Shown: positions 36,476 through 45,175 of the stretch, piece after piece
Layout: each line of letters opens with the position of its first letter
How positions within the stretch are numbered: position 1 is the stretch's first letter
Source of the DNA: Streptomyces lateritius
Lineage (GTDB): Bacteria; Actinomycetota; Actinomycetes; Streptomycetales; Streptomycetaceae
Direction of reading: 5' to 3'
DNA: 64,000 nucleotides
Assembly (NCBI RefSeq): GCF_014649715.1
Contig: NZ_BMTO01000003.1
Coordinates: 469,056-533,055, forward strand
The notes under the pieces: generated by a model
What the model was told of the DNA's origin: nothing
Database searches by the model: none
The model's input: the letters and a program-made list of their open reading frames with translations, nothing else
Program-made: the position numbers and the translations under genes

Positions 36476-38023
36476 ATGCTTCTGGCACGGCTCGCGGACG
36501 TCTCCCATCAGGTCGCCGCCACCTCCGCACGCTCGCGGAAGATCGGCCTGCTCGCCGAGTTGTTCGGGGAGGCCGCGCCCGAGGAGAGTCCGCTCGTCAT
36601 CGCCTATCTCTCCGGCCGGCTCCCGCAGGGACGCATCGGGGTCGGGTGGAGTGTGCTCAAGCACGTGATCCCGCCCGCCGTCACGCCGGCCGAGCAGCCG
36701 ACCCTCACCCTCGCCGGCACCGATGAGGCCATGACCGCGCTCGCCGCCCTCACGGGCGCCGGTTCGCAGGCCGAGCGGGTCCGGCTCGTCCATGACCTGA
36801 TCGCCGCCGCCACCCTGCCGGAGCAGGAGTTCCTGATCCGGCTGCTCTCCGGGGAGGTTCGCCAGGGGGCTCTCGACGCCATCGCGCTCGAGGGCGTCGC
36901 ACGGGCCGCCACGGTTCCGTCCGACCAGCTTCGCCGGGCGGTGATGCTCGAAGGATCCCTGCCGCGCGTCGCCCGGGCCGTGCTCGCCGACGGTCCCGCC
37001 GCGCTGGAGACCTTCGCCCTGAGGGTGGGCAGTCCCGTCCAGCCGATGCTGGCCCATACCGCCGGCTCGGTCACCGAGGCCGTCGCGAGCCTCGGCCCGT
37101 GCGTTGTCGAGGAGAAGCTGGACGGCATCCGTGTACAGGTGCACCGCCGAGGTGACGAGGTCCGGGTCTTCACCCGCTCCCTCGACGACATCACCAGCCG
37201 GCTGCCCGAAGTGGTCGCCCACGCCGGAGAGCTGAGCGGTGACCTGTTCATCCTGGACGGGGAGGTCATCGCGCTCGACCCGGCAACGGGGCGACCGATT
37301 CCCTTCCAGGACATCGCCTCCCGGGTTGGATCCCGCGTCGACGTCGTGACCGCCAGCGCCGCGACCCCCGTCTCACCGGTCTTCTTCGACGTTCTCGCGG
37401 TGGACGGCGAGGTCCTCATCGACCACCCGGGCCAGGAGCGTCACGCGGCCCTGGCCCGCCTGGTACCCGAGGCCTCGCGGGTGCGGCGGTGCGTCATCGA
37501 CGATCCCGGCTCGGCCGCGCAGATCGAGGCGGCCGAGCGGTTCTTCACCGACACACTGGCCCGCGGCCACGAAGGAGTCCTGGTCAAGGCGCTCGAGGCG
37601 TCCTACGTGGCAGGCCGGCGCGGGCGTACGTGGCTGAAGGTGAAGCCCGTTCACACCCTCGACCTCGTGGTACTGGCCGCCGAGTGGGGCCACGGCCGGC
37701 GCACCGGTCTGCTCTCCAACCTCCACCTCGGCGCGCGCGCCGCCGACGGCACGTTCGTGATGCTGGGCAAGACCTTCAAGGGCCTCACCGACGAGATGCT
37801 CGGCTGGCAGACGGAGAAGCTGCGTGAACTCGCCGAGACCGACGACGGGTTCACCGTACGTGTACGGCCCGAGTTGGTCGTCGAGATCGCGTACGACGGG
37901 CTCCAGCGTTCCACCCGCTACCCGGCCGGGGTCACCCTGCGCTTCGCCCGTGTCGTCCGCCACCGGCCCGACAAGCCGGCCGCCGAGGCGGACACCGTGG
38001 AGCGGGTCACCGGCGGCCCGTGA
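36476..38023 (+). CDS. ATP-dependent DNA ligase
   Basis: The 515-residue ligase joins 3'-OH and 5'-phosphate ends in duplex DNA. The adenylation motif EEKLDGIR places the nucleotidyl Lys near residue 215. Motifs III (FDVLAVDGE), IV (GHEGVLVKAL) and V (WLKVKP) follow. The N-terminal ~200 residues match the DNA-binding domain of actinobacterial LigB-type enzymes, and the C-terminal OB-fold is present. Streptomyces use an NAD-dependent ligase for replication, so this is accessory. The stop overlaps the convergent gene by 17 bp. Confidence 0.95.
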   Translation: MLLARLADVSHQVAATSARSRKIGLLAELFGEAAPEESPLVIAYLSGRLPQGRIGVGWSVLKHVIPPAVTPAEQPTLTLAGTDEAMTALAALTGAGSQAERVRLVHDLIAAATLPEQEFLIRLLSGEVRQGALDAIALEGVARAATVPSDQLRRAVMLEGSLPRVARAVLADGPAALETFALRVGSPVQPMLAHTAGSVTEAVASLGPCVVEEKLDGIRVQVHRRGDEVRVFTRSLDDITSRLPEVVAHAGELSGDLFILDGEVIALDPATGRPIPFQDIASRVGSRVDVVTASAATPVSPVFFDVLAVDGEVLIDHPGQERHAALARLVPEASRVRRCVIDDPGSAAQIEAAERFFTDTLARGHEGVLVKALEASYVAGRRGRTWLKVKPVHTLDLVVLAAEWGHGRRTGLLSNLHLGARAADGTFVMLGKTFKGLTDEMLGWQTEKLRELAETDDGFTVRVRPELVVEIAYDGLQRSTRYPAGVTLRFARVVRHRPDKPAAEADTVERVTGGP

Positions 38024-38570
38024 GTCGCGCCCCCTTGGCCTCCCCCGGCGAGTCGCCCGCACCGTTGGTGTAGCGCCCGCGCACCCAGAGCGGAAGCACG
38101 AACCAGCAGAGCAGGTACCAGGTCACAAGCCCGGTGACGAGCCACGGCACGTACGCGTTCTGGGTCGCCACGCGCAGGACCAGGAGCAGGGCGGAGGCCA
38201 GGGTCGCCAGGAGCAGGAGCAGCCCGAGGAACGTCAGCCGGGAGGCCCACTCGACCGCCTGCGGTTTGATGCGCCGCCCCGCCACCAACCGGTGGAAGGA
38301 GACCGGTCCGATCAGGGCGCCCGTCGCCGCCGCGCCCAGCGACACGGTGATGACGTAGATCGTCCGGTCGGCCGCCGGGAGCTCGGGGAAGCGGGGTGTG
38401 AAGACGACCGTGAGCAGGAAACCGAACAGAATCTGCACGCCCGTCTGGGCGACCCTGATCTCCTGCATCAACTCGCCCCAGCGCCGGTCCGCGCGCTCCT
38501 CCGGCGTCTCGTGACGTCCGAGGATCAGACCGTCACCGTCCGGCGTGACCTGTCGTGGCGTGGTGGGCAC
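38007..38570 (-). CDS. DUF6328-like integral membrane protein
   Basis: The protein has 187 residues from a GTG at 38570 with GGGAGG upstream. A cytoplasmic N-terminus ending in EERADRRWGELMQEIRVAQT precedes four transmembrane segments (about residues 45-60, 70-95, 112-135 and 140-165). The ERxxRRWxELLQELRVxQTGVQILF pattern fits my memory of DUF6328. Function is unknown. It is convergent with the ligase gene. Confidence 0.8.
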   Translation of the reverse strand: MPTTPRQVTPDGDGLILGRHETPEERADRRWGELMQEIRVAQTGVQILFGFLLTVVFTPRFPELPAADRTIYVITVSLGAAATGALIGPVSFHRLVAGRRIKPQAVEWASRLTFLGLLLLLATLASALLLVLRVATQNAYVPWLVTGLVTWYLLCWFVLPLWVRGRYTNGAGDSPGEAKGARLTGRR

Positions 38571-38739
38571 GGAACCTCCCGTTCGTGACCCCTGGTGGCG
38601 AGTAACCGGTCACCGGGCCTTCAACCGTGCGGAGGCCGGCTCGGTGCGCGCGAACGAGGGTGGGCCTCGCGGGAAGCCCGTGCGCGAGGGATGCTGGAAG
38701 CGTGGCAGGGCGACCGGCCCACGGGTCCGCCGCGAGGAG

Positions 38740-39117
38740 ATGAGCGACGTGTACGACATGCACATCGACACCGACGTCTGCGTGCAGCTGAGCGACTGCT
38801 CCCGGGAGGACGCCCAGGCCGTCTTCGACGTCCTCGACCACGTCTACGAGCTCGAGGACATGAAGGCCCCGGGCGCGCAGACGGCCTCGGCCCCCGGCGT
38901 CAACGTCTGGACGGCCACCTTCGACACGGCCGCGGGCCCCCATGAGGAGGTACGCCCTGTACCGCTCACCGGCATGGTGGGAGCGGTGCTGACCGGCGGG
39001 TACCACGCGGTCGACGAGGTCGAGAAGACGCTCGCCACCAGCTTTGACATCCAGTCGTTGCAGTCCGTCTCCGGCGACCAGGAGACCGAGGCGCGACTGC
39101 TGCTCGCCGCTCGCTGA
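38740..39117 (+). CDS. Conserved hypothetical protein (125 aa)
   Basis: The product begins MSDVYDMHIDTDVCVQLSDC and is small, acidic and soluble, with DAQAVFDVLDHVYELEDM as a helix and then strands. GAGGAG abuts the ATG at 38740. The in-frame GTG at 38749 has better spacing and may be the true start. No family recognised. Confidence 0.65.
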   Translation: MSDVYDMHIDTDVCVQLSDCSREDAQAVFDVLDHVYELEDMKAPGAQTASAPGVNVWTATFDTAAGPHEEVRPVPLTGMVGAVLTGGYHAVDEVEKTLATSFDIQSLQSVSGDQETEARLLLAAR

Positions 39118-39229
39118 GCCGTCGGCGGCTCGTCGGCACGCCACCCCGGACGGAGCGGACTGGCGCCGTCCGGAGCTTACGTGCACCCCCGCGGCGTGAA
39201 CCATCGGTGACCCACCCCCTATGCACGGC

Positions 39230-39239
39230 GTGTATACAC
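39230..39239 (+). promoter_or_regulatory. Perfect GTGTATACAC palindrome upstream of the deacetylase
   Basis: The 10-bp palindrome GTGTATACAC is followed by a partial repeat CGTGTGTAG at 39240. It lies 86 bp before the deacetylase ATG. GTGTA-TACAC half sites are typical of GntR/YtrA-type operators. It could equally be a -10 region (TATACA). Confidence 0.4.
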
Positions 39240-39325
39240 CGTGTGTAGCGTGCTGGACATGCCACGTACCGCCCTGACCAGGGGCGTGGCCGTCCAAGCC
39301 ATTGACGGGGAAAGCGGGTCGCAGC

Positions 39326-40129
39326 ATGTTCCGAGCCAAGCCGACAAAGAGCCGGGGGCCGGTCGTCGCCCTTCTGGCGGCGGCGTCACTGGTCCTCGCC
39401 GTCAGTGGCTGCGGGGTCGACAGGGTCACTCCCGGCGAGGCAAGGAGCAAGGCCGCCGCTGCCGACGGCAAGGGCGGCGAGGCTGCCAAGGGCGGTAAGG
39501 CCGGCGCGTCCGGGCCGGTCGACTGCGCCACGGCGAAGTGCATCGCGCTGACCTTCGACGCGGGCCCGGGCGAGGACACGCCCCGTCTCCTCGACATCCT
39601 CAAGGAGAAGCAGGTTCCCGCCACCTTCTTCCTGCTCGGCAGGAAGCACGTCGACCGCTATCCCGAGGTCGTCAAGCGCATCGCGGACGAAGGCCATGAG
39701 GTCGCCAATCACACCTGGACCCACCGCATACTCACCGACCTGGAGGCCGGTGGCGTGCGCGAGGAGCTGTCCCGCACCCAGGACGCGATAGAGAGGATCA
39801 CCGGGCGCAGGCCCACCCTCATGCGGCCCCCGCAGGGCCGCACCGACGACACGGTCTCCGAGGTGAGCCGCGAACTCGGGCTCGCGCAGATCCTGTGGAG
39901 CGTCACGGCGAAGGACTACTCCACGACCGATTCGGCGCTGATACGGCAGCGCGTACTAGACGGCGCGAAGGGAGACGGAATCATCCTCCTGCACGACATA
40001 TACGACGGAACGGTGCCGGCGGTACCCGGAATCATCGACGAGCTGAAGCGGCGCGGCTTCACGTTCGTGACGGTCCCGCAGCTCCTCGCGCCGGGCAGCG
40101 CAGAGCCAGGAAGCGTCTACCGTCCGTGA
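39326..40129 (+). CDS. Polysaccharide deacetylase lipoprotein (NodB domain)
   Basis: The 267-residue precursor has a lipobox LAVSGC, with the lipidated Cys at residue 29. A low-complexity Ala/Lys/Gly linker precedes the NodB domain. Motif 1 reads LTFDAGPGEDT, with Ala where classical enzymes have the second Asp of TFDDGP. Metal-binding NHTWTH, RPPQG (normally RPPYG) and LLHDIYDGT follow. It probably removes acetyl groups from a cell-wall glycan outside the membrane. The altered motif 1 is common in actinobacterial members but its effect on catalysis is uncertain. Confidence 0.9.
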   Translation: MFRAKPTKSRGPVVALLAAASLVLAVSGCGVDRVTPGEARSKAAAADGKGGEAAKGGKAGASGPVDCATAKCIALTFDAGPGEDTPRLLDILKEKQVPATFFLLGRKHVDRYPEVVKRIADEGHEVANHTWTHRILTDLEAGGVREELSRTQDAIERITGRRPTLMRPPQGRTDDTVSEVSRELGLAQILWSVTAKDYSTTDSALIRQRVLDGAKGDGIILLHDIYDGTVPAVPGIIDELKRRGFTFVTVPQLLAPGSAEPGSVYRP

Positions 40130-40217
40130 AGTGAGACGCCGGACCGTCGAAAACGGGGTGAGGTGACTCACATCGGGCATGTTCGAGTCTTCGGAACACG
40201 CTGTGAAGGTTTATCGT

Positions 40218-40334
40218 TCATGCATATGTGACTGCGAAGGGGCCCGGTCCCCGAGTCCCCCCTTGAGGTGACCGCTCTTCGCGTGTCGCAGCGATCGGCC
40301 CCGGTTGGAATCCCCCGTCCAACCGGGGCTGCTT
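40218..40334 (+). ncRNA. Possible 6C-like small RNA (two C-rich stem-loops)
   Basis: The intergenic region has a weak stem-loop GGTC...GACC (40251-40272) whose loop holds CCCCCC. A strong second hairpin (40299-40328) has a loop containing CCCCC. Actinobacterial 6C RNAs have two hairpins each with a run of about six cytosines, and this matches in outline. The neighbouring genes are not the usual 6C neighbours and the second loop has only five C. The assignment is tentative. Confidence 0.35.
40299..40328 (+). terminator. Terminator hairpin with C-rich loop
   Basis: CCCCGGTTGGA (40299-40309) and TCCAACCGGGG (40318-40328) form a perfect 11-bp stem with an 8-nt loop, followed by CTGCTTCGTCT. It ends either the deacetylase transcript or the putative small RNA. 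Confidence 0.7.
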
Positions 40335-40554
40335 CGTCTCCGGATGATCCCGGCGCCCCGGCGCTCCCCCCGCTCTCGGGCGTGGGCTGCTCCCGAGAGG
40401 CGCACACTCCGGCGCGTTCGACCCGTTCGAGTGACCCCCCGCATGGCCGGCCCCCGGCCGGGCAGTGTCGTCACGGGCCGTGACGCATAGTGACGCGAGT
40501 GCCACGTGGCGAGTGCGTGCGGCCCCGCTGACCAGGCGCTTCGCGAGGGGGACC
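40335..40554 (+). other. Leader region of the lipoprotein gene
   Basis: No gene is supported here. GTGACGCATAGTGACGCGAG at 40479-40498 contains a direct GTGACGC repeat that may be a promoter or operator, and GAGGGGG near 40545 is the ribosome-binding site of the next gene. Confidence 0.35.
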
Positions 40555-41268
40555 ATGCTTTCCGTCACCAGGCGTACCCGTCGGCCGCTCGCGACCGCTG
40601 CCGCCGCCCTCGTGCTGACGGGCTGCGCGACCGTCCCCGCCCGCTCGACCGTGCCGTCCTCGCCTCAGGCGCAGGACGAGCTCCTCGGGACCGCCGAGCG
40701 CACCCTCGTCGTGCGCTGCCTCGCGGCGCGGGACCTCACCCTCCCCGACACCGCCCCCGCGCGACCGCCCGCCCCCGCCGAAGACCGCCGACTCCAGGCG
40801 GCCCTCTTCGGCACCGGCCCCCGCGAGCTCTCGCTGACCCTGGCCACCGGCCACACCGTCACCGCCCACACCGACGGCTGTGTCGCCGCCGCCCGGCAGA
40901 ACCTCTACGGCGACCAGACGCGCTGGTTCCGTGCCCAGGTGACCGTCGACAACCTGCGGGCCGAGGCCCAGGCGCGCATGAAGGACGACCCCGCCCACCG
41001 CGCCGCGCTGGACCGATGGACCCGGTGCGCCGCCCCGCCCGGCCGCCCGCGCCCCGAACGCCCCGGCCCCGCCGTCGCCGCCCGGTGCGAGCGGGAGAGC
41101 GGCCTCGCCGACGTACGGGCCCGGCTGGAACCCGTCGAGCTGGCGGAGGTACGCGCCCTGCGCGGCGACCAGCTCGCCACCTACCGGCAGCTGCGCACCC
41201 GCGCGCTGCGGCGGGCAGCCGAACTGTCCGCAGGCACCACCGAGCAGAAAGGCAACGACGCCTCATGA
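40555..41268 (+). CDS. Putative secreted lipoprotein (237 aa)
   Basis: The signal sequence ends in lipobox LVLTGC, with Cys at residue 24, so it is a membrane-anchored exported lipoprotein. The body is helical and Arg/Ala-rich. Four further Cys (in VVRCLAARD, DGCVAAARQN, RWTRCAAPP and AARCERESG) could form two disulfides. Family unknown. The stop overlaps the ATG of the I36 inhibitor gene, which implies joint production. Confidence 0.8.
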   Translation: MLSVTRRTRRPLATAAAALVLTGCATVPARSTVPSSPQAQDELLGTAERTLVVRCLAARDLTLPDTAPARPPAPAEDRRLQAALFGTGPRELSLTLATGHTVTAHTDGCVAAARQNLYGDQTRWFRAQVTVDNLRAEAQARMKDDPAHRAALDRWTRCAAPPGRPRPERPGPAVAARCERESGLADVRARLEPVELAEVRALRGDQLATYRQLRTRALRRAAELSAGTTEQKGNDAS

Positions 41269-41633
41269 AGCGCATCCTCACCGCCGCCGCGGCAGTGCTC
41301 GCCCTCACCGGCGGCCTCGCCCTGACCACTCCGGCCGTGGCCGCCGACTGTCCCAGCGGTCACTTCTGCACGTGGCAGGAAGCCGACTTCGGTGGCCAGC
41401 GCGCCAACTGGAGCGGCGACGACGGCTGGTGGGAGGGCTGGATCGCCGACACCGACTCCTCCTGGGCCAATCACGGGATCTCGGGGCCGGGGGTCAAGGA
41501 CCATGTCCGCGTCTACGAAAGCGCCTGGCAGGGGGGTGCCATGACCATCTGCCTCGCCCCCGGCCAGGAGGTCGGCTACAACGGCGCCGCCAACGACCGC
41601 GGCGATTCCCACACCTGGGCGATGGGCTGCTGA
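41265..41633 (+). CDS. Secreted peptidase inhibitor, family I36-like
   Basis: The 122-residue precursor has a signal peptide ending AVAA near residue 27. The mature part begins DCPSGHFCTWQEADFGGQRA with four Cys in all. The CPxGxxCxW...G pattern and crystallin-like length match the peptidase inhibitor I36 family, of which the Streptomyces metalloproteinase inhibitor SMPI is the type. It should act outside the cell. ATGA overlap with the lipoprotein gene. Confidence 0.88.
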   Translation: MKRILTAAAAVLALTGGLALTTPAVAADCPSGHFCTWQEADFGGQRANWSGDDGWWEGWIADTDSSWANHGISGPGVKDHVRVYESAWQGGAMTICLAPGQEVGYNGAANDRGDSHTWAMGC

Positions 41634-41649
41634 TCCGGCCCGTCGAAAC

Positions 41650-41676
41650 GCTCCCGCACCGCGAGGGTGCGGGAGC
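41650..41676. terminator. Bidirectional terminator between the inhibitor and peroxiredoxin genes
   Basis: GCTCCCGCACC (41650-41660) and GGTGCGGGAGC (41666-41676) form a perfect 11-bp stem with a 5-nt loop, between two convergent genes. Confidence 0.8.
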
Positions 41677-41704
41677 CCCCCTTCCGTCCGGCCGGATCGG
41701 CGGT

Positions 41705-42160
41705 TCAGACCCGGCGCGCGAGCAGCGCGGCCAGCGCACGGTCGGCGTGCACGCTCATCCGCAGCTCGCTGCGGACGACCTCCAGGACACGGCGGTCGGT
41801 GTCGATCACGAAGGTGACCCGCTTCGTCGGCGCGAGCGAGAACCCACGGGTCACCCCGAACCGGTCACGGATCGCACCCTCGGGGTCGGAGAGCAGCGGA
41901 TATCCCAGCGAATGACGGTCGGCGAACTCCTGCTGACGCGCGACGACATCGGAGCTGATGCCGACCGGGCGCCCGCCCGCCGCCCGGAACTCGCCCGCGA
42001 GGTCACGGAAGTGGCAGGCTTCCGCGGTGCAACCCGGAGTGAGGGCGGCCGGGTAGAAGAAGAGGACCACCGGCCCCTCCTCCAGCAGACCGGTCAGCGA
42101 GCGGGGCGTCCCCGTCTCGTCCGGGAGAGTGAAGTCCTCGACGATGTCACCGACGTTCAT
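41705..42160 (-). CDS. bcp: Peroxiredoxin, PrxQ/BCP type
   Basis: The 151-residue thiol peroxidase has LTPGCTAEACHFRD, with the peroxidatic Cys at residue 44 and the resolving Cys five residues on at 49, the atypical 2-Cys arrangement of BCP/PrxQ. It reduces H2O2 and alkyl hydroperoxides with thioredoxin. It lies 73 bp downstream of a LysR gene on the same strand, and the two may be co-transcribed. Confidence 0.93.
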   Translation of the reverse strand: MNVGDIVEDFTLPDETGTPRSLTGLLEEGPVVLFFYPAALTPGCTAEACHFRDLAGEFRAAGGRPVGISSDVVARQQEFADRHSLGYPLLSDPEGAIRDRFGVTRGFSLAPTKRVTFVIDTDRRVLEVVRSELRMSVHADRALAALLARRV

Positions 42161-42233
42161 CCGGCCCGCCCCTTGTCCGCGACCGGCCTCTCCGGTCGCC
42201 GAGCGATGACGTTACCCGGGAGTAGCGTCTGTG

Positions 42234-43187
42234 TCACCAGAGGCGAGCGGCGGCCAGCAGCCGGTCCCGTACGAGCCCCACGTGCGGGTTCTCCGGGGTG
42301 CCGGGACGCTGGGCGAGATACGACGTGTTGATCGGAGGGTCGTCCGGTTCCAGCAGCGGCACGAGCCGGCCCGCGTCGAGTTCCGCCCGGCACAGGTAAT
42401 GCGGCAGCACACTGAACCCGGCACCGGCCACGACCGTCGCGACGACGCCCCGCAGGTCGGGCACGGTGACGGCGGCCTCGCCCGTGAGCCGCCGGCCGAA
42501 GACGTGGCGCCAGTAGCGGCGGGCGATCGGAAGATCCTCCGCGTACATCACCATCGGGACGCCGCGCAGCGCCGCGGGCCCGTCCTCGGCGACGTTCCGC
42601 GGGTCGATCCGCCGCGCCCACTCCGGCGAGGCGACCAGAACGAACTCCTCGTCCGTCAACGGCACCGCCGTCAGCGTCCGCCCACGCGGGCGGACCGTGG
42701 AGATCACCAGATCGTGGTGCCCCGCGCGCAGCCCGTCGAGGAGCTCGTCGGTGAGACCCGGCCGCACCTGGAGCCGTACGCCCTCCTCTACCAGCGGCGC
42801 GAGCGCGGGAAGGGCGCTCACGCACAAGAACTCCGCGGGGCCCGCGAGATGGACGGGCTGGGCCGCCGACGCCGTTCCCGGGCCGCGGTCGGTGACGGCG
42901 GCGAGTGCGTCGAGGGGCGCCGCCACCTGGGCCGCCAGATCGTCCGCGTACGGCGTCGGTGCCACCCCGCGCGGCAGGCGCTCGAACAGTTCGCGGTCGA
43001 GGCGGCGTTCGAGGGAGCGGATCTGTGTCGTGACGGTCGGCTGGGAGAGGTTCAGCAGCCGGGCGGCGGCGGTGAAGGATCCGGTGCGGTGCACGGCGAG
43101 AAAGGTGCGCAGCAGCGACAGGTCGAGCGGCCCGCGCGGTACCACCCCCGGCCCATCGGTTCCTCTGTCCGTCACGCCCCCAAGCAT
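42234..43187 (-). CDS. LysR-family transcriptional regulator
   Basis: The N-terminal winged helix DLSLLRTFLAVHRTGSFTAA then ARLLNLSQPTVTTQIRSLE is the LysR signature. The C-terminal ~200 residues form the effector-binding domain. The ATG at 43187 is chosen. A GTG at 43175 and an ATG at 43199 are alternatives, with no clear ribosome-binding site for any. The peroxiredoxin gene directly downstream is a possible partner, but no oxidant-sensing Cys pair as in OxyR is evident. Confidence 0.9.
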   Translation of the reverse strand: MLGGVTDRGTDGPGVVPRGPLDLSLLRTFLAVHRTGSFTAAARLLNLSQPTVTTQIRSLERRLDRELFERLPRGVAPTPYADDLAAQVAAPLDALAAVTDRGPGTASAAQPVHLAGPAEFLCVSALPALAPLVEEGVRLQVRPGLTDELLDGLRAGHHDLVISTVRPRGRTLTAVPLTDEEFVLVASPEWARRIDPRNVAEDGPAALRGVPMVMYAEDLPIARRYWRHVFGRRLTGEAAVTVPDLRGVVATVVAGAGFSVLPHYLCRAELDAGRLVPLLEPDDPPINTSYLAQRPGTPENPHVGLVRDRLLAAARLW

Positions 43188-43276
43188 AGGTGTGCGCATG
43201 GACGGGGCGTCCGGTGGCGGTGGCCGCTCCGGCGGCGCCCCCGGGCGGGGCGCCCTGTGACACACGTGTGAGCGCC

Positions 43277-43846
43277 TCAGGCCTGCTGACGCACGGCCCG
43301 GCGCTGGTCCAGGATCGTCAGGACCCGCTCGCCCCAGCGCAGGTTCTCCTCCTCCAGGGACAGGCCGCGCATCAGCGTGAGGTACGGGCCGACCCGCTCC
43401 GCCTCCCGCAGGTACGTCTCCTCGTCACGGCCATCGAGCATCCATTCCCGCAGCCTTTCGTACCGCGCGCGCTTGCCCCGTGACCACTCCATCCGCTCCT
43501 GCACAAAGCCGCGGACCGCGTCGGTGTCGCCCGCGTCGCAGGCCTGCACCTGGACCATCAAGTCGTCACGGATGGCGGTCGGTCGCGGCGGCTGGGAGGT
43601 GTACGTCACGAGATCCCGCCGGCCCGCGTCGGTGAGTGAGAACATCCGCTTGTTGGGCCGCCGCTCCTGCTGCACGACGCGGGCGGCGATGAGGCCGGCC
43701 TCCGAAAGCCGCTCCAGCTCCCGGTAGAGCTGCTGCGGTGTCGCGGCCCAGAAGTTGGCCACGGACACGTCGAAGATCTTGGCCAGGTCGTATCCGGAGG
43801 CCTCGCCCTCCAGGAGAGCTGCGAGAACGGCGTGCTTGAGCGACAT
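43277..43846 (-). CDS. PadR-family transcriptional regulator
   Basis: The 189-residue protein begins MSLKHAVLAALLEGEASGYD, the PadR winged helix (residues 1-85). A C-terminal helical dimerisation domain follows (Vir_C-type, residues 90-180). PadR proteins are mostly phenolic- or drug-responsive repressors. No target gene is obvious, since neighbours are a LysR gene and a monooxygenase, both same-strand. Confidence 0.92.
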   Translation of the reverse strand: MSLKHAVLAALLEGEASGYDLAKIFDVSVANFWAATPQQLYRELERLSEAGLIAARVVQQERRPNKRMFSLTDAGRRDLVTYTSQPPRPTAIRDDLMVQVQACDAGDTDAVRGFVQERMEWSRGKRARYERLREWMLDGRDEETYLREAERVGPYLTLMRGLSLEEENLRWGERVLTILDQRRAVRQQA

Positions 43847-43890
43847 CCGGACACGCTAGCAGTTCGTCGAACAGGCCCCTCCGCATCTGT

Positions 43891-45138
43891 TCAACGCTTC
43901 TCCCCGCCTCGGACAGAGGGCAGAGGCGGGGACGGCGGCGTCCAGTCCGCGTGCCGCAGGATCATGCGTACCGCCGCACCCGAGGGCGCCAGACGAAGCG
44001 CCGCGTTGCGCAGGGCCACGGCCGCCGGGTGGCTGAGCTGCTGCCCCATGCGCCCGGCGCGGCGGGCGGCGACCGTGACGGCCCGGGTACGCGGGCGGCG
44101 TTCGGTGTCGTACGCGGCCAACGCCGCTCGGACGTCCGTGTGCGTGGTGGTCTCCTCGACGGACCGGCCGTGCCGCGCCAGGGCGGCGGCGAGCACGGCG
44201 GCGTCCTCCAGGGCCTGACAGGCACCCTGGCCCAGCTGGGGGGTCATCGCGTGGGCGGCGTCGCCGAGGAGTGCGACGCGGCCGGAGACGAAGGACGGGA
44301 GCGGGGTGGTGAGTTCATGGATGTCGTGGTGGAGCACGGCCTCGGGACGGGTCGCGTCGAGCAGCCGGGGGATGGGCTGGTGCCAGCCGCGGAACCGCCT
44401 GCGGACCTCGGCGAGCGGATCGGCGTGGCGGATCCCGGGCGGGGAGTTGAGGACGGCGTGCCACTCCGCGCGCCCGTCCTCGAAGGCGATGTGACCGAAC
44501 TCGGCGCCCCGTCCCCACGTGATCTCGAAGTCCGTGGTCAGCTCCACCGGCCCGTGGGTGACGGCTCGCAGGACGGTCGAGCCGCTGTGGGCCGGGCCGG
44601 GGTGGTCGGGGAAGAGGAGCGTCCGGATGCGGCTGTTGACGCCGTCGGCGGCCACCACCAGGTCGGCGTCCAGGTGCGTCTCGGTGGCGGGTGAGGCTCC
44701 GGCGGCCCGCGTGCGGAGGTGGACGCGTACGCGGGCGGGTGCCGAGCGGTCGAGGTCGGTCACCTCGACGCCGGTGGTGAGGGAGTCGGCAGGGAGGGCG
44801 GCACGCAGGATCCGGTGCAGGGTGGCGCGGGGGATACCGACGATGGGCGTACCGAGGGCGCGTTCGAGAGCGGCACCGTCCATACGGGCCAGCCAGGAGC
44901 CGCCCGGGGTGCGGGTGCCGCCGGTGTACTGGCCACGCGCGGCCACCCGGGCCTCGGTCCCCACGCCGAGGGCGTCGAGGGCGCGGATGCCGTTGGCGGC
45001 CAGCGAGATCCCGGCGCCCGCGTCGTCGAGGACGCGGGCGCGCTCCAGGACCGTCACCTTCCAGCCGACACGCCGCAGTCCGAGGGCGGCGGCGAGTCCC
45101 CCGATGCCGGCGCCTACGACGACAGCGGTTCTCCCCAT
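43891..45138 (-). CDS. FAD-dependent monooxygenase (salicylate/PHBH-like)
   Basis: The 415-residue class A flavoprotein has the Rossmann GAGIGGLAAALGLRR near residues 9-23, the DG-type motif DLVVAADGVNSRIR and the second FAD motif ALLGDAAHAMTPQLGQGA. It should hydroxylate an aromatic or similar substrate using NAD(P)H and O2. The ATG at 45138 follows GAAGG. It is divergent from a TetR-fusion gene with two palindromic operators between them, and is the likely repressed target. Confidence 0.92.
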   Translation of the reverse strand: MGRTAVVVGAGIGGLAAALGLRRVGWKVTVLERARVLDDAGAGISLAANGIRALDALGVGTEARVAARGQYTGGTRTPGGSWLARMDGAALERALGTPIVGIPRATLHRILRAALPADSLTTGVEVTDLDRSAPARVRVHLRTRAAGASPATETHLDADLVVAADGVNSRIRTLLFPDHPGPAHSGSTVLRAVTHGPVELTTDFEITWGRGAEFGHIAFEDGRAEWHAVLNSPPGIRHADPLAEVRRRFRGWHQPIPRLLDATRPEAVLHHDIHELTTPLPSFVSGRVALLGDAAHAMTPQLGQGACQALEDAAVLAAALARHGRSVEETTTHTDVRAALAAYDTERRPRTRAVTVAARRAGRMGQQLSHPAAVALRNAALRLAPSGAAVRMILRHADWTPPSPPLPSVRGGEKR

Positions 45139-45175
45139 GGTGAACCAGCCCTTCGCCGGTGTCTCTCCGCCATTT

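Noticed and set aside
40295..40335. tRNA-like T-arm (GGTTGGAATCC)
   Set aside because: No acceptor, D or anticodon arm surrounds it. The sequence is a perfect terminator hairpin.
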